A stretch of 64,000 nt of DNA from Nibribacter roseus (GCF_042662225.1 NZ_JBHSYQ010000003.1:2210373-2274372), one strand, 5' to 3'. Numbered from the stretch's first letter, positions 16,607 through 26,900 are shown. Program-made: numbers and translations. The notes: generated from the sequence alone by a model not told the origin.

Positions 16607-18643
16607 TTACAAGTTCTGTAGCTGAGCTATCGCCTCTGAAACAGAATGCACCGGAAGCTGACAGGTTTTATTCTGACAAACATAAATAGTGGTTTGTCCG
16701 GCGGTGGTAGAACGCTCTTCTAACAAAGGAATAACAGGGTCTTCAGGTGATTCTTTGCTACCAGCTAACAAGACGTTAGGTAGGTAGTGCTGCTGTAACA
16801 GTTCTCTAAACTCATGCACCCGCGGACCAACTATCACCACTTCAGCAGAAGACTTTAGTTTCAGGTAGTAAAGTGAAGCCCAGTTGCCTAAATGAGAAGG
16901 TTGCTGCACCACCAGATCTCTTACCTTTGAAAGCATTTTCTCTGACAGCTGGGTGTAGTCCGCTTTGTCGAAATACAAGCCTAGGTAATGCAGGTTGTGG
17001 GCCATGACAGAATTAGAAGCTGGCAGCACGTTATCCAGGATTTCCTTTTTGCGGGTTATGAGCTGCTCACCGCGGGCACTGGTGAAGAAGAAAAGATCCT
17101 CGGCAGGGTCAAAGAAATGTTGGAGCGTATGGTGTGTCAGTCTCTTAGCCACCGTAAGCCATTTCTCATCAAAGTTGGCTTGGTACATGCCAATGAAAGC
17201 TTGTATGAGCAAGGCATAATCTTCCAGAAAAGCGTCAATGGTTGCTTTGCCCTCTTTAAAATTGCGGTACAGCTGATCATTGACGTAAAGGTTCTTCAGC
17301 AAGAACTCAGCATTGGTGCAGGCCAGCTTCAGTAAATTAGGATCTCCGAAAGCACTGTAGGCGTCAGTAAGTCCCTTTAACAGAAGGGCATTCCAGGACG
17401 TAAGGATTTTGTCGTCTAAACCAGGACGGTTACGTTGGCCTCGGGCTAAAAGTAAGGTGTCTTTCCAGTTTTGCACGTGCTCCTGTAGCTCTTCTAAGCT
17501 AAGTCCTTGGTCAGCGGCAAAAGCTATGTCTGTCTGGCGGCGGTGCAAAATGTTTAAGCCATGCTCCCAGTTTCCCTCTGTTGAGGTGTTGTAATACTTA
17601 CTGGCCAAACTAGCTTCTTTGCCTAAGTGCTGCTCTATTTCAGCTTGGGTCCAAACGTAAAATTTGCCTTCTACACCTTCACTATCTGCGTCTAGGGCAG
17701 AATAGAAGCCACCTTCGGGGCTGGTGAGTTCACGCTCTACAAAAGCTACAGTTTCCAGCACCACTTGCTTGTACAGCTCATTGCGAGTGACTTGGTAGGC
17801 TTCAGAGTACAGGCTGATCAGTTGACCGTTGTCATACAGCATCTTCTCAAAGTGGGGCACAAGCCAAGCTTCATCAGTTGAGTAGCGGGCAAAGCCTCCG
17901 CCTACCTGGTCATAAATGCCGCCCAAAGCCATTTCTTGCAGGGTAAGATTCAGTTGTTCTAGTGCCGATGGTTTTTGGCTGTGGTGGTAATATTTGAGCA
18001 GAAAAGACCAGATGCTGGGCATGGGGAACTTTGGAGCATGGGCTGTGCCGCCGCGTTCAGTGTCAAATTTCGTTTGCAGGGCTTGAAACATCTGCTCAAA
18101 AGCCACTGAGTTAAAATCTGCATTGGCTTGCGTTAGACCATATTTAGCCAATTCGCTCTGGTTGAGGTGCGCCAGGAATTGGTCAGCAGATTGATCTAGC
18201 TCCTGCCGGTTGGTTTGGTATGCGTTGGCAATGCTTTGCAGTAGTTGAATCCAGTTTTGAGGCGGGAAGTACGTGCCACCATAAAATGGTTTGGCGTCAG
18301 AATTCAGAAAAACATTAAGTGGCCACCCGCCTTGCAAACCCATGGCATGGAGGGCATCCATGTAAATCTGATCTACATCGGGCCGCTCTTCACGGTCTAC
18401 CTTGATGCAGACAAAGTGCTCATTCATTATCTGGGCAATCTCTTCCTGTTCAAAACACTGATGCTCCATTACGTGGCACCAATGGCAGGCCGCATACCCA
18501 ATGCTTACCAGAATAGGCTTCTGTTCTTGCTTTGCCTTTTGCAGCGCCTCTTGCCCCCACGGATACCAATCTACCGGGTTGTAGGCATGTTGCAACAGAT
18601 AAGGACTAGACTCTTGCAGTAAGCGGTTGGGCTTTTTTTCCAT
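16607..18643 (-). CDS. DUF255 / YyaL-type thioredoxin-fold and glycosidase-like protein
   Basis: A 678-residue protein of the YyaL/SPATA20 family. Residues about 1-160 form a thioredoxin-like DUF255 domain that opens with the signature NRLLQESSPYLLQHAYNPVD and contains the redox-type motif ACHWCHVM (Cys53, Cys56). The remaining ~500 residues form an (alpha/alpha)6-barrel-like region related to N-acylglucosamine 2-epimerases and glycosidases, with QVGGGFARYSTD and VPHFEKMLYDN as landmarks. It has no signal peptide. The biochemical function of the family is not settled. Length and both domains are complete. Confidence 0.92.
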   Translation of the reverse strand: MEKKPNRLLQESSPYLLQHAYNPVDWYPWGQEALQKAKQEQKPILVSIGYAACHWCHVMEHQCFEQEEIAQIMNEHFVCIKVDREERPDVDQIYMDALHAMGLQGGWPLNVFLNSDAKPFYGGTYFPPQNWIQLLQSIANAYQTNRQELDQSADQFLAHLNQSELAKYGLTQANADFNSVAFEQMFQALQTKFDTERGGTAHAPKFPMPSIWSFLLKYYHHSQKPSALEQLNLTLQEMALGGIYDQVGGGFARYSTDEAWLVPHFEKMLYDNGQLISLYSEAYQVTRNELYKQVVLETVAFVERELTSPEGGFYSALDADSEGVEGKFYVWTQAEIEQHLGKEASLASKYYNTSTEGNWEHGLNILHRRQTDIAFAADQGLSLEELQEHVQNWKDTLLLARGQRNRPGLDDKILTSWNALLLKGLTDAYSAFGDPNLLKLACTNAEFLLKNLYVNDQLYRNFKEGKATIDAFLEDYALLIQAFIGMYQANFDEKWLTVAKRLTHHTLQHFFDPAEDLFFFTSARGEQLITRKKEILDNVLPASNSVMAHNLHYLGLYFDKADYTQLSEKMLSKVRDLVVQQPSHLGNWASLYYLKLKSSAEVVIVGPRVHEFRELLQQHYLPNVLLAGSKESPEDPVIPLLEERSTTAGQTTIYVCQNKTCQLPVHSVSEAIAQLQNL

Positions 18644-18668
18644 GTTTTGTTTAGTAAGGCGGTAGCGG

Positions 18669-18705
18669 TGTTTTGGGCCTGTTTTTTAGAAATTAGCCTG
18701 AAAAC
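18669..18705. repeat. Palindrome family copy 7
   Basis: Starts TGTTTTGGGCCTG and ends AGCCTGAAAAC. It lies between the GSCFA gene end (18711) and the start of the DUF255 gene, 6 bp from the GSCFA stop codon. Confidence 0.7.
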
Positions 18706-18710
18706 GAGCT

Positions 18711-19697
18711 TCAGGTGTGCAGTTGACGTTGTACCATGGCAATCTCTTCCTGTACATCTGCTTCTAGCGCCATTTGTTGGAGACGCTCCAGGAGCTTGCG
18801 AAGAAAGCTTTGGTGGGAGGCGCTGTCAGGGTTAAACGGATGGTGATTTAAATCACGCTGTACTTCACTCCAGCGTTGCAGAAATGAGGCAAAGGCTTTG
18901 TCTGCGTATGCGCCTATAAATTTCTCCCAGATATACTGTTCCGCCATTTCCGACGGATGAATCAAATCTGAACCATAGTACCGGTAGTCCCTTAAATCAT
19001 CTAACAGCAATTCATACGCCGGGAAATAGGATATCATGGGGTGAAACTCCTGAGCCAGATGGGCAGCCACCCGTAAAATGCTCTTACTTACGCTGTTCAG
19101 GGGTAGGGTGTCTTTGATATGCCGCACCGGGCTCACCGTAAGAATTATCTGTAGAGTTGGGCAGTGGCTGCGTAACAATTCAAGGGTCTGTCTGGTGTCT
19201 TCAGATATTTCTTCTATTGTCAGCAGCCGCTTGGTGAAAGATTTTTGGGGCACCTTATGGCAATTGGCTACAAATGCACCCGTATCAATTCTTTCGTACA
19301 AAAATGCGGTGCCCCAGGTCAGCATGATAGCTTGTGCATGCATCAGAAATTCATGTGCCTGCTGTATCGTTTCCCTCAGTTGCTCAATTAGTTTTTCAGG
19401 TTGTGCATGGTGGAAAGAGGAATGGAAGTCATAGTGAAACCATAAGTCCTGCCTTTGCACTAAGCCTTCTTCTAATTGCGAGGTGTCATTTAAGACCACT
19501 GTTCTTATAAGCTTATTCGCCGATAAAGGATTGAATATAGTGCCGAAGGGGTTTACCAACGTGTTTGCTTTCACGCTCTGCAATTTGCGGCCCACCACCT
19601 CTGCAAAGCAGGAGCCAATGGTGATAATACCTTTAGTGCGGGAGAAGCGGGTACCAGAGTTAGGAATGTTGATTTCGGTTCTAAACTGCATGCGCAA
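18711..19697 (-). CDS. GSCFA domain protein
   Basis: A 328-residue protein named for its motif, visible here as IGSCFAE near residue 28, followed by NPFGTIFNPLS. The GSCFA family is related to SGNH/GDSL hydrolases and typical of Bacteroidota; the Ser of GSCF would be the nucleophile, with a late DLIHPSEMAEQYIW block supplying the Asp and His. The substrate is unknown. It has no signal peptide. It follows the HAD phosphatase gene by about 35 bp on the same strand. Confidence 0.92.
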   Translation of the reverse strand: MRMQFRTEINIPNSGTRFSRTKGIITIGSCFAEVVGRKLQSVKANTLVNPFGTIFNPLSANKLIRTVVLNDTSQLEEGLVQRQDLWFHYDFHSSFHHAQPEKLIEQLRETIQQAHEFLMHAQAIMLTWGTAFLYERIDTGAFVANCHKVPQKSFTKRLLTIEEISEDTRQTLELLRSHCPTLQIILTVSPVRHIKDTLPLNSVSKSILRVAAHLAQEFHPMISYFPAYELLLDDLRDYRYYGSDLIHPSEMAEQYIWEKFIGAYADKAFASFLQRWSEVQRDLNHHPFNPDSASHQSFLRKLLERLQQMALEADVQEEIAMVQRQLHT

Positions 19698-19733
19698 AAA
19701 GTTCTGTTGGCTAAGATACGTAAAACAGGTCTA

Positions 19734-20420
19734 TTAGGCGGAATTCAATAGCTGGCTTAGTTCGGAGAGGCTATGAATAGTATGAGTGGGCGCAGCGGCT
19801 AAGCATAAATCAATTGCCCCATAGCCAAAAACTGCCCAACAGGAGGGTATACCAGCGTTGTTGGCAAACTGTAGGTCAGCGTGAGTATCACCAATCATTA
19901 GGAACTGGTTAAGGCTAAACTGAGGGTAGCGGGGTAAAATAACCTGCTGGAAAGCCACTGGGTCAGGCTTCTTAGCCATCGGAAGATTCGGATTGTCTCC
20001 AATGACCAGATCAAAATATTTGTTCAAGTTAAAATGCTCCAGAGCCTGTTCTATGGCTTGCTGACCTTTGTTACTAATGACTACACAGCTAAGCCCCTGT
20101 TGCTGAATTTGCTCAAAAAGAGCTTCGGCTCCGTCAAATAAGGTGGTGAGGGCACCGCCCTCTGTATGGTAAAGCTGGCGGTATTTCAGCACCCATTCCT
20201 GGAGCAGTTGACCAGAAGAGTCATCTGACAGCGCAGGATGCAGAAAAGGCAGCATGGTGTTCAAATTGCCGCCGGTACTTATGCCTTCTTTTACTTTTTC
20301 ATCTGAAGGAGGGGTAGTCCCTTCCTGCTCAAAAGTTCTTCGAAATGTGTGTAAGATAGCTTCTTCAGTTGCGCACAGAGTGCCATCAAAGTCAAATATA
20401 AGAACGCGGTAGGGAGACAT
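19734..20420 (-). CDS. HAD-superfamily phosphatase (phosphoglycolate phosphatase-like)
   Basis: About 228 residues. The catalytic motif I is FDFDGTL near the N-terminus, motif II lies in CVVISNKG, and motif III/IV around MAKKPDPVAFQ and MIGDTHADLQFA. The alpha-helical cap between motifs I and II fits the Gph/PGP-type subclass. The start was set at the Met before SPYRVLIFDFDG; a frame open upstream to 20624 would add 68 residues that cross a palindrome copy and look non-coding. Probably co-transcribed with the GSCFA gene. Confidence 0.88.
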   Translation of the reverse strand: MSPYRVLIFDFDGTLCATEEAILHTFRRTFEQEGTTPPSDEKVKEGISTGGNLNTMLPFLHPALSDDSSGQLLQEWVLKYRQLYHTEGGALTTLFDGAEALFEQIQQQGLSCVVISNKGQQAIEQALEHFNLNKYFDLVIGDNPNLPMAKKPDPVAFQQVILPRYPQFSLNQFLMIGDTHADLQFANNAGIPSCWAVFGYGAIDLCLAAAPTHTIHSLSELSQLLNSA

Positions 20421-20469
20421 GCTTAAATAAAAGGTTAATGCAAATAGGTGAAAGACCAACGGTAATATC

Positions 20470-20506
20470 CGTTTTGAACCTGGTTTAAGAAAAGCAGGGC
20501 TAAAAC
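20470..20506. repeat. Palindrome family copy 8
   Basis: Starts CGTTTTGAACCTG, contains TTTAAGAAAAGCAGG and ends GGCTAAAAC. It lies 50 bp upstream of the chosen HAD start, which supports that start. Confidence 0.7.
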
Positions 20507-20652
20507 ACCCTTTTGTGCTGTAGTAAATAACCGGCAAATAGGGGGTTTTGTTACGCTTGCTGAAGATAAGAGAAGTTGCCTGAAAAGTCAGGTTGCCGAT
20601 CCTGCTTTTAAGAAGAAGGAGCAAGTATGGGCTTTATTTGAAATAGTTAAAG

Positions 20653-20690
20653 GTGCTTTAGAGCTCTTTTTCTAAAATCAGCCCAAAAAC
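20653..20690. repeat. Palindrome family copy 9
   Basis: Starts GTGCTTTAGAGC, centre TTTTCTAAAATCAG, ends CCCAAAAAC. It lies downstream of the rplI terminator. Confidence 0.65.
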
Positions 20691-20743
20691 AGGAAGATGT
20701 ACAATTCCTGCTGTATTACAAAAATTAAAAGGGTCTAAAACAA

Positions 20744-20774
20744 AAACATCCTGCCGTACTCCGGCAGGATGTTT
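20744..20774 (-). terminator. Intrinsic terminator of rpsF-rpsR-rplI
   Basis: Perfect 13 bp stem AAACATCCTGCCG / CGGCAGGATGTTT with a 5 nt loop, about 25 bp beyond the rplI stop. A short T-run follows on the minus strand. Confidence 0.88.
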
Positions 20775-20798
20775 CTAATATTTGAGTAAGCTTATTGA

Positions 20799-21242
20799 CT
20801 ACTCACCAACTACGTTAAAGCGAACTTGGTGCTTCACTTCTTTGTGCAGGTTAAGTGTAGCAGTGTACTCGCCAAGGGTTTTCACCTCCTGGTCAAAGTC
20901 AACACGCTTACGGTCTACATCATAACCAAGAGCCTTAAGGGCCTCAGAAATCTGCAGTGTAGTTACGGCTCCAAAAATTTTGCCGCTCTCGCCTGCCTTA
21001 GCCGGAATAGTTAATACAGTGTCACCAATACGGTCAGCTATATCTTGAGCGTCTTTTTGTACTTTCTCTGCTTTGTGGGCAGCTTGGCGAACGTTCTCAG
21101 CCACTACTTTTTTAGCAGAAGGAGTAGCCATTTCAGCTAAGCCTTGCGGGATCAAATAGTTACGGCCAAAACCTGGCTTTACTTCAACGATATCGTTTTT
21201 ATAGCCAACGCCTTTTACGTCGTCTTTCAGAATTACTTCCAT
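20799..21242 (-). CDS. rplI: Large ribosomal subunit protein bL9
   Basis: A 147-residue complete bL9. The N-terminal globular domain starts MEVILKDDVKGVGYKNDIVE and has the signature GFGRNYLIPQGLA; a long helix links it to the C-terminal rRNA-binding domain. Last gene of the rpsF-rpsR-rplI operon, 14 bp downstream of rpsR. Its ATG is preceded by AGGAGGT-like sequence (on the minus strand), an unusually good ribosome binding site for Bacteroidota. Confidence 0.97.
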   Translation of the reverse strand: MEVILKDDVKGVGYKNDIVEVKPGFGRNYLIPQGLAEMATPSAKKVVAENVRQAAHKAEKVQKDAQDIADRIGDTVLTIPAKAGESGKIFGAVTTLQISEALKALGYDVDRKRVDFDQEVKTLGEYTATLNLHKEVKHQVRFNVVGE

Positions 21243-21256
21243 CGTGCTTTACCTCC

Positions 21257-21508
21257 TTATTTTAAAGAATCCGTTACGTAAGGCAAAATAGCCAAGTGGC
21301 GAGCTCTGGCAACAGCCTGAGCCACGCGGCGCTGGAATTTCAGGCTGGTTCCAGTTAAACGACGAGGCAACAGTTTGCCTTGCTCGTTCACGAACTTCAA
21401 TAAGAAGTTACCATCTTTGTAATCGATGTACTGGATTCCGTTTTTCTTGAAACGGCAGTATTTCTTGCGCGTGTCTTGCTTGTGGATTTTTTCGTTTACT
21501 AAACTCAT
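21257..21508 (-). CDS. rpsR: Small ribosomal subunit protein bS18
   Basis: An 83-residue complete bS18 with the typical core DGNFLLKFVNEQGKLLPRRL and the RRVAQAVARARHLAILPYV rRNA-binding segment. Its start codon overlaps the rpsF stop by 4 bp (ATGA), giving translational coupling. bS6 and bS18 bind each other in the 30S platform, consistent with coupled synthesis. Confidence 0.97.
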   Translation of the reverse strand: MSLVNEKIHKQDTRKKYCRFKKNGIQYIDYKDGNFLLKFVNEQGKLLPRRLTGTSLKFQRRVAQAVARARHLAILPYVTDSLK

Positions 21509-21876
21509 GATGCTTGTGCCTCCTTCTCTTTTTTACCTGATTTGAACTCACCGTTTCTGCGACGCTCGTTGTAAGCAACGGCGTGCTTATCAAGGGCAGT
21601 GGTTAAGAAACGGATGATTTTCTCATCTCTGCGGAAAGCAAGTTCCAATGCGTCTACCACAGTAGATGGACCTTGGAACTCGATGAGGTGATAGAAGCCT
21701 GTGTTCTTCTTCTGAATTGGGTAAGCCAGTTTTTTTAAGCCCCAGTTCTCCTCATGAATAATGTCGGCGCTATTTTCCTTAAGCACCTGTCTGAACTTCT
21801 CGACCGTCTCTTGCATCTGCACCTCGTTCAGCAACGGGGTCATAATGAAGAGAACTTCGTAATTTTTTAAAGTCAT
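21505..21876 (-). CDS. rpsF: Small ribosomal subunit protein bS6
   Basis: A 123-residue bS6: YEVLFIMTPLL, LAYPIQKKNTGFYHLIEFQG and FRRDEKIIRFL are typical blocks. The C-terminus carries the charged tail KSGKKEKEAQAS. First gene of the operon, transcribed from the promoter at 21909-21939. In many bacteria the bS6:bS18 pair represses this operon through its leader; the 33-60 nt leader here is short, and no such site is claimed. Confidence 0.97.
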   Translation of the reverse strand: MTLKNYEVLFIMTPLLNEVQMQETVEKFRQVLKENSADIIHEENWGLKKLAYPIQKKNTGFYHLIEFQGPSTVVDALELAFRRDEKIIRFLTTALDKHAVAYNERRRNGEFKSGKKEKEAQAS

Positions 21877-22514
21877 TTGTGTTTAAATGATTTTTTGGTT
21901 CGAAGGGGCAAAGGTACGGTAGATTCTGACATAAAACAATAAAGTGAATAAAATATAACTAATTGAAATGGAGGGTCAAAATACACTATATATAATAGGA
22001 GTTACTTGATCTAAAAGCTGGCTCTTAAAAGGAAGGTTATATAGGACGAAGTGGAATAATGTAGAGTTATATAAAATAGAGTAGATGCTACAGATGGGAA
22101 GAGAGAAGATCAAATAGGGAGGAAGTGGTAAAGGAAATGGAAATAAGGTAAGCAACAGAAGCAAAAATATGGCGGAGGCACTTAACACAATTGGAGCCCA
22201 AAGGTTAAAACGGTAGATAAGAACTGTATAAAATAAAACCAATATGCAATATAATAAATCTAAGTTAGGTAAGAAATAGACTTAATAAAGGGCTTGATAT
22301 AAACACCTAAAAAAAAAGAGCACTTATAGTAAAACAATAAAAAGTGAAATTATGAAGGTTAAAAGCATCGGGGCAAAAGGGGGTACAGGGGTTCTGAGGA
22401 GTAATTTATAAAAATTCTAAATAATAGTTAAATGGGCTGTATAGAAGGATTTAAGGCTAATTTTTGATATAAATACGGAGCCTTCAGACCCCTCAAAAAT
22501 AAGTTATATTGTGT
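21877..22514. other. Divergent AT-rich region, purine-skewed
   Basis: Between rpsF (minus) and actA (plus). It holds the rpsF promoter. From about 21970 to 22440 the plus strand is strongly A/G-rich and very AT-rich. The minus-strand 88-residue hydrophobic frame at 21976-22242 reflects this pyrimidine-rich complement and lacks coding features; I do not call it a gene. Confidence 0.55.
21909..21939 (-). promoter_or_regulatory. Promoter of rpsF-rpsR-rplI
   Basis: On the minus strand: TTG (21937-21939), 20 bp spacer, TACCTTTG (21909-21916), a perfect TAnnTTTG -7 box. The start codon of rpsF is about 30 bp further on. Confidence 0.8.
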
Positions 22515-22544
22515 TTGATTAATGATGATCGGGTAGTAGATTTG
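22515..22544 (+). promoter_or_regulatory. Promoter of the act-cox respiratory cluster
   Basis: TTG (22515-22517), a 19 bp spacer, and TAGATTTG (22537-22544), matching the Bacteroidota housekeeping consensus exactly. The actA ATG lies 45 bp downstream. No comparable promoter was noticed within the cluster, so it may drive all of it. Confidence 0.8.
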
Positions 22545-22588
22545 TGCCCATAATGTACTTTCACTATTCTTAACACTACATTTAAGCT

Positions 22589-23896
22589 ATGATTAGCTGT
22601 AAAAAGAGAGCAAAATACGCCTTCCTACTCCCTTTTGTCTTTGCCTTCTTGTTTGTTACCAGTGCTTTTGCTCAGGAACAGGCAAACGTGAGCGAGACAG
22701 GGGTAACATCCGGCGCTGAAGCTCCAGCTGCTGCTGGTGCCGGTGGGGCAGACGCAGGTGTGATTGACGCTGGAGCAACCCTATTCAAAAACAACTGTGT
22801 GCAATGCCACTCGGTAGGTACAGATGTAGTTGTAGGGCCAGGTCTGCAGGATGTTCATAAGAGAAGATCAGAAGGCTGGTTGATTAAATGGATCAGAAAC
22901 TCAAGTGCTCTGATCCAGAGTGGAGATAAGGATGCTGTAGCGGTGTATGAGCAGTACTCAAAGCAGCAAATGCCGTCTTTTGCGTTGTCTGATGATGAGC
23001 TAAAGGCAATCATTGCTTATATAAAGGATGCAAGTGAAGCTCCTACTACTGGCCCTGCCCCAGACGGAAACCCAGGGCAAGCAGGTCAAAACGTAGGAAC
23101 TGATGCCATTGGTGCCGTTTCAGGTTACATGGATCTGTTGTTAATAGCCCTTGTGTTGGTACTGATTGTGTTGGTGATTACCCTGTTAATCATTGCTTCA
23201 GTACTGAAAGGTTACCTGAAGAACAAAGGTGATTTAACCGGATCAGAGCAAGAGATTCTGGAGCAACGTACCAATTTTGCCAATATTTATAAGTCTAAAG
23301 CAGTAAGAGTTATAGTAGGGCTGATCTTTGTAGTGGTATTGGTAGACCTTACCATTGACAAAGTAATGGGGATTGGTATTCAGCAGGGATATGCCCCAAG
23401 ACAACCAATCGCTTTCTCTCACAAGTTGCACGCTGGTGACCACCAGATCAACTGTAACTACTGCCACACTTCTGTATATAAGAGTGAAAAGGCTAATATA
23501 CCTTCCGCTAACATCTGTATGAATTGCCATAGCCAGATACAGAAGGAGTCTCCTGAAATCAAGAAAATTTACCGTGCAATTGAGAAAAACCAACCTATTG
23601 AATGGGTTCGGGTGCACAACCTGCCTGAATTGGCTTATTTCAACCACTCTCAGCACACTAAAGTAGGAGGCGTAGAATGCCAGACATGCCACGGTCCTAT
23701 AGAGACCATGGAAGTGGTGGCCCAGTACTCTCCTTTAACTATGGGCTGGTGTATTGACTGCCATAGAAATACTCCATTGAACACACAAGGCAATGAGTAC
23801 TATGACAACTTGGTGAAGTTGCATGAGAAGCAGTCAAAAGGCGCCTTTGTGGTAGCGTCAAATGGTGGTACCGAGTGTTCAAAGTGCCACTTTTAA
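22589..23896 (+). CDS. actA: Alternative complex III subunit ActA, multiheme cytochrome c
   Basis: A 435-residue subunit of the quinol:electron-acceptor oxidoreductase that replaces the bc1 complex. After a signal peptide (ending AFAQ) comes a monoheme cytochrome c domain with CVQCH (Cys70, His74) and a probable axial Met in QQMPSF. Two membrane helices follow (about 181-206 and 238-258), then the pentaheme domain with CNYCH, CMNCH, CQTCH, CIDCH and CSKCH, the last one two residues from the C-terminus. Six CxxCH in all. First gene of the cluster. Confidence 0.95.
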   Translation: MISCKKRAKYAFLLPFVFAFLFVTSAFAQEQANVSETGVTSGAEAPAAAGAGGADAGVIDAGATLFKNNCVQCHSVGTDVVVGPGLQDVHKRRSEGWLIKWIRNSSALIQSGDKDAVAVYEQYSKQQMPSFALSDDELKAIIAYIKDASEAPTTGPAPDGNPGQAGQNVGTDAIGAVSGYMDLLLIALVLVLIVLVITLLIIASVLKGYLKNKGDLTGSEQEILEQRTNFANIYKSKAVRVIVGLIFVVVLVDLTIDKVMGIGIQQGYAPRQPIAFSHKLHAGDHQINCNYCHTSVYKSEKANIPSANICMNCHSQIQKESPEIKKIYRAIEKNQPIEWVRVHNLPELAYFNHSQHTKVGGVECQTCHGPIETMEVVAQYSPLTMGWCIDCHRNTPLNTQGNEYYDNLVKLHEKQSKGAFVVASNGGTECSKCHF

Positions 23897-23932
23897 TCAA
23901 TTCCATATCCTGAATTTGAGTTTTTGAGATAT

Positions 23933-26900
23933 ATGCAAGAAACAATTAAGTACTGGAGAGGAGTAGAGGAGTTGAACAATACTCCGGAATTCCAGAAGCA
24001 TGCTCATAATGAGTTTCCTGAGTTCCTGCCAGTAAGTGAAGCCCACGGAGAAGATAAATCTTCAACCGTGGCTCCAAGACGTGATTTCTTAAAGCTATTG
24101 GGCTTTGGAGTGGCAGCAGCAACGTTGGCCTCTTGTGAGTCTCCGGTACGCAAAGCAATCCCTTACCTGCACAAGCCGGAAGAAGTAGAGCCAGGTGTTC
24201 CTAACTGGTATGCCTCTACGTATTACATGGGCGATTTTTACAATTCAGTTCTTGTAAAAACACGCGAAGGCCGTCCGATCAAGATAGAGGGTAACACCCT
24301 TTCTCCGATCACAAAAGGCGGTACTCACGCTCGTTCGCAAGCCTCATTATTAAACTTATATGATAACAGCCGCCTGAAAACACCGGTTGTTAGAGATAAG
24401 GATAATAAATTTGCAGACACTACCTGGGATAAGATTGACCAGGAGGTGCGCACTCGTTTGACTGGTGTTCAGGGTAAGGTAGTGTTGGTTTCTAACACCA
24501 TCATTAGCCCAAGCACTAAAACTGTTATCCGTGATTTCGGTGCACAGTTTCCATCTTTTGAGCATGTAACCTATGACCCTAAGTCAGCCTATGCTTTATT
24601 AAGAGCAAACGGTGGCGTAGTGCCAGGGTATGACTTTAGCAAAGCGAAGGTAATTGTATCTATCGGTGCCGATTTCTTAGGCTCATGGATTTCACCTGTT
24701 GAGTATTCAGCACAATATGTGATCAACCGTAAGGTTACTGCTGAAAATCCAATTATGTCTCGTCACTTCCAGTTTGAGACTTTCTTGACAATGACTGGTG
24801 CAAACGCAGACGTAAGGGTTCCGATCAAACCTTCTGAATATGCTGCCGTTGCGGCCGCTCTGTATAATGGAGTTGCTGGCGGAACTGGCGGAACGGCCAT
24901 TCAGGCGCCAAATGCAGCTGCTGCAAAACAAGTTGAAGCTGCTGCAAAAGAACTGTTGAGCAACAGAGGAGCTGCGTTAGTAGTATCAGATTCCAATGAT
25001 CCTGCGGTACAAGCCTTGGTTACTGCCATGAACAGTGCTTTAGGTGCAGAAGGATCAACCATTAATTCAGGTGCTCCTTCTTTTGTACGTCAAGGAGATG
25101 ATGCCAGAATGTTGCGTTTCATCCAAGAGATGAATAGTGGTGCAGTAGGCGCAGTTATCTTCTATGGCGCTAACCCAGTGTACGATCATCCGCAAAGCCA
25201 GCAAGTAGTAAACGGCTTGAAAAAAGTAGGGGTGAAAATCTCATTCTCTGACAGAGTGGATGAGACCGCTGCTTTGGTTGATTATGTATGCCCAGATAGC
25301 CACTTCTTAGAGTCTTGGAACGATTATGAACCAAAAAGAGGGTATTTGAGCTTAGCTCAGCCTGCTATCTCACCTATTTTCCAGACAAGACAGGCGCAGG
25401 ATACCTTATTGAAATGGACTGGTTCCACTTCAGATTATTACACTGTTATTCAACGTAACTGGGCTGGTATTGTAGGTACTGCCGAAGGATGGGATAAAGC
25501 GGTACATGATGGTGTGGCTTCTGGCACAACAGGAGTTCATCAACCTGTATCAGTAACCCCAATCACATTGGCTGCTGCAGGCGTAAGCGTGAATAAAGCG
25601 CGTCCGGCTGCCGGAAACAATGCTGTTGAATTAGTTATTTATGAAAAAGTAGCCATTGGTACTGGTCAGCACACCAACAACCCATGGTTACAGGAAATGT
25701 CTGACCCTACTACAAAAGCAGTTTGGGATAACTACGTAACCATATCAAGCGCTTTAGCCAAAGAATTGGAAATTGAGCAGAATGATGTGGTGAGAGTAGA
25801 GGCCAAAGGTACTTCTTTAGAGTTGCCAGCCCTAATCCAGCCAGGTCAGACATATAAGACAATTGGTATTGCTGTTGGTTACGGACGTACTAACGCAGGA
25901 CAGGCTGCCAATAATATTGGTGCCAATGTGTACCCTTTTGTAACAGTATCTGACAATGCGTTGCAATACAACAATGTTGTGACTATTACTAAGGTTGGAG
26001 CTGAAAAACCAATTGCACAAACACAGACGCACCATACCGTAATGGGACGTATTGTAGTGCAGGAGTCAACCCTTGCCAAATACAAGCAAGATCCGAAAAG
26101 TGTAACAGAGTACATTAAAATTGCTACACCAGATGGACCAAAGAACCCACAGAGCGTATCGCTTTGGCAAGATTACGAGTACAAGAACCACCACTGGGGT
26201 ATGGTCATTGACTTGAACTCATGTATTGGTTGTGGTACTTGTACTATCAGCTGCCAGGTTGAGAACAACGTGCCAGTGGTAGGAAAGCAAGAGGTGTTGA
26301 ACCGTCGTGAAATGCACTGGTTGCGTATTGACCGCTACTATAGCAGTGATGCTACCCGTGAAGACGGAGGGTTTGAGAAAATGGAGAATCCAGCAGATAA
26401 CCCTGCGGTTATTTTCCAGCCAATGCTATGCCAGCATTGTAACCATGCTCCGTGTGAGACAGTTTGTCCGGTAGCTGCTACCATGCACAGTACAGAAGGA
26501 CTTAACCAAATGGTTTATAACCGTTGTGTAGGTACCCGTTACTGCGCAAACAACTGTCCGTACAAAGTACGCCGCTTTAACTGGTTCAACTACGCGAACA
26601 ACGAGAAGTTCGATTACAACATGAACGATGATTTAGGTAAGATGGTGTTAAACCCAGATGTTACCGTTCGTTCACGTGGTGTAATGGAGAAATGCAGTTT
26701 CTGCGTTCAGCGTATCCAGCAAGGTAAGTTAGAGGCTAAAAAAGAAAGCCGCCGCCCAGTAGACGGAGAAATTGTAACTGCTTGTGCTCAATCTTGTCCA
26801 ACCAACGCGATAATCTTTGGTGACATGCTAGATCCAAACAGCCAGATTTCACAAGTTTTGCAGCGTGAAAAAGGTGAACGTGCATTCCACGTGTTAGAAG

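Noticed and set aside
20421..20624. 68-residue N-terminal extension of the HAD phosphatase
   Set aside because: It crosses a palindrome copy and puts the catalytic FDFDGTL motif unusually far from the N-terminus.
21976..22242. 88-residue hydrophobic minus-strand frame
   Set aside because: Its composition follows from a pyrimidine-rich strand; there is no clear start context or known domain.
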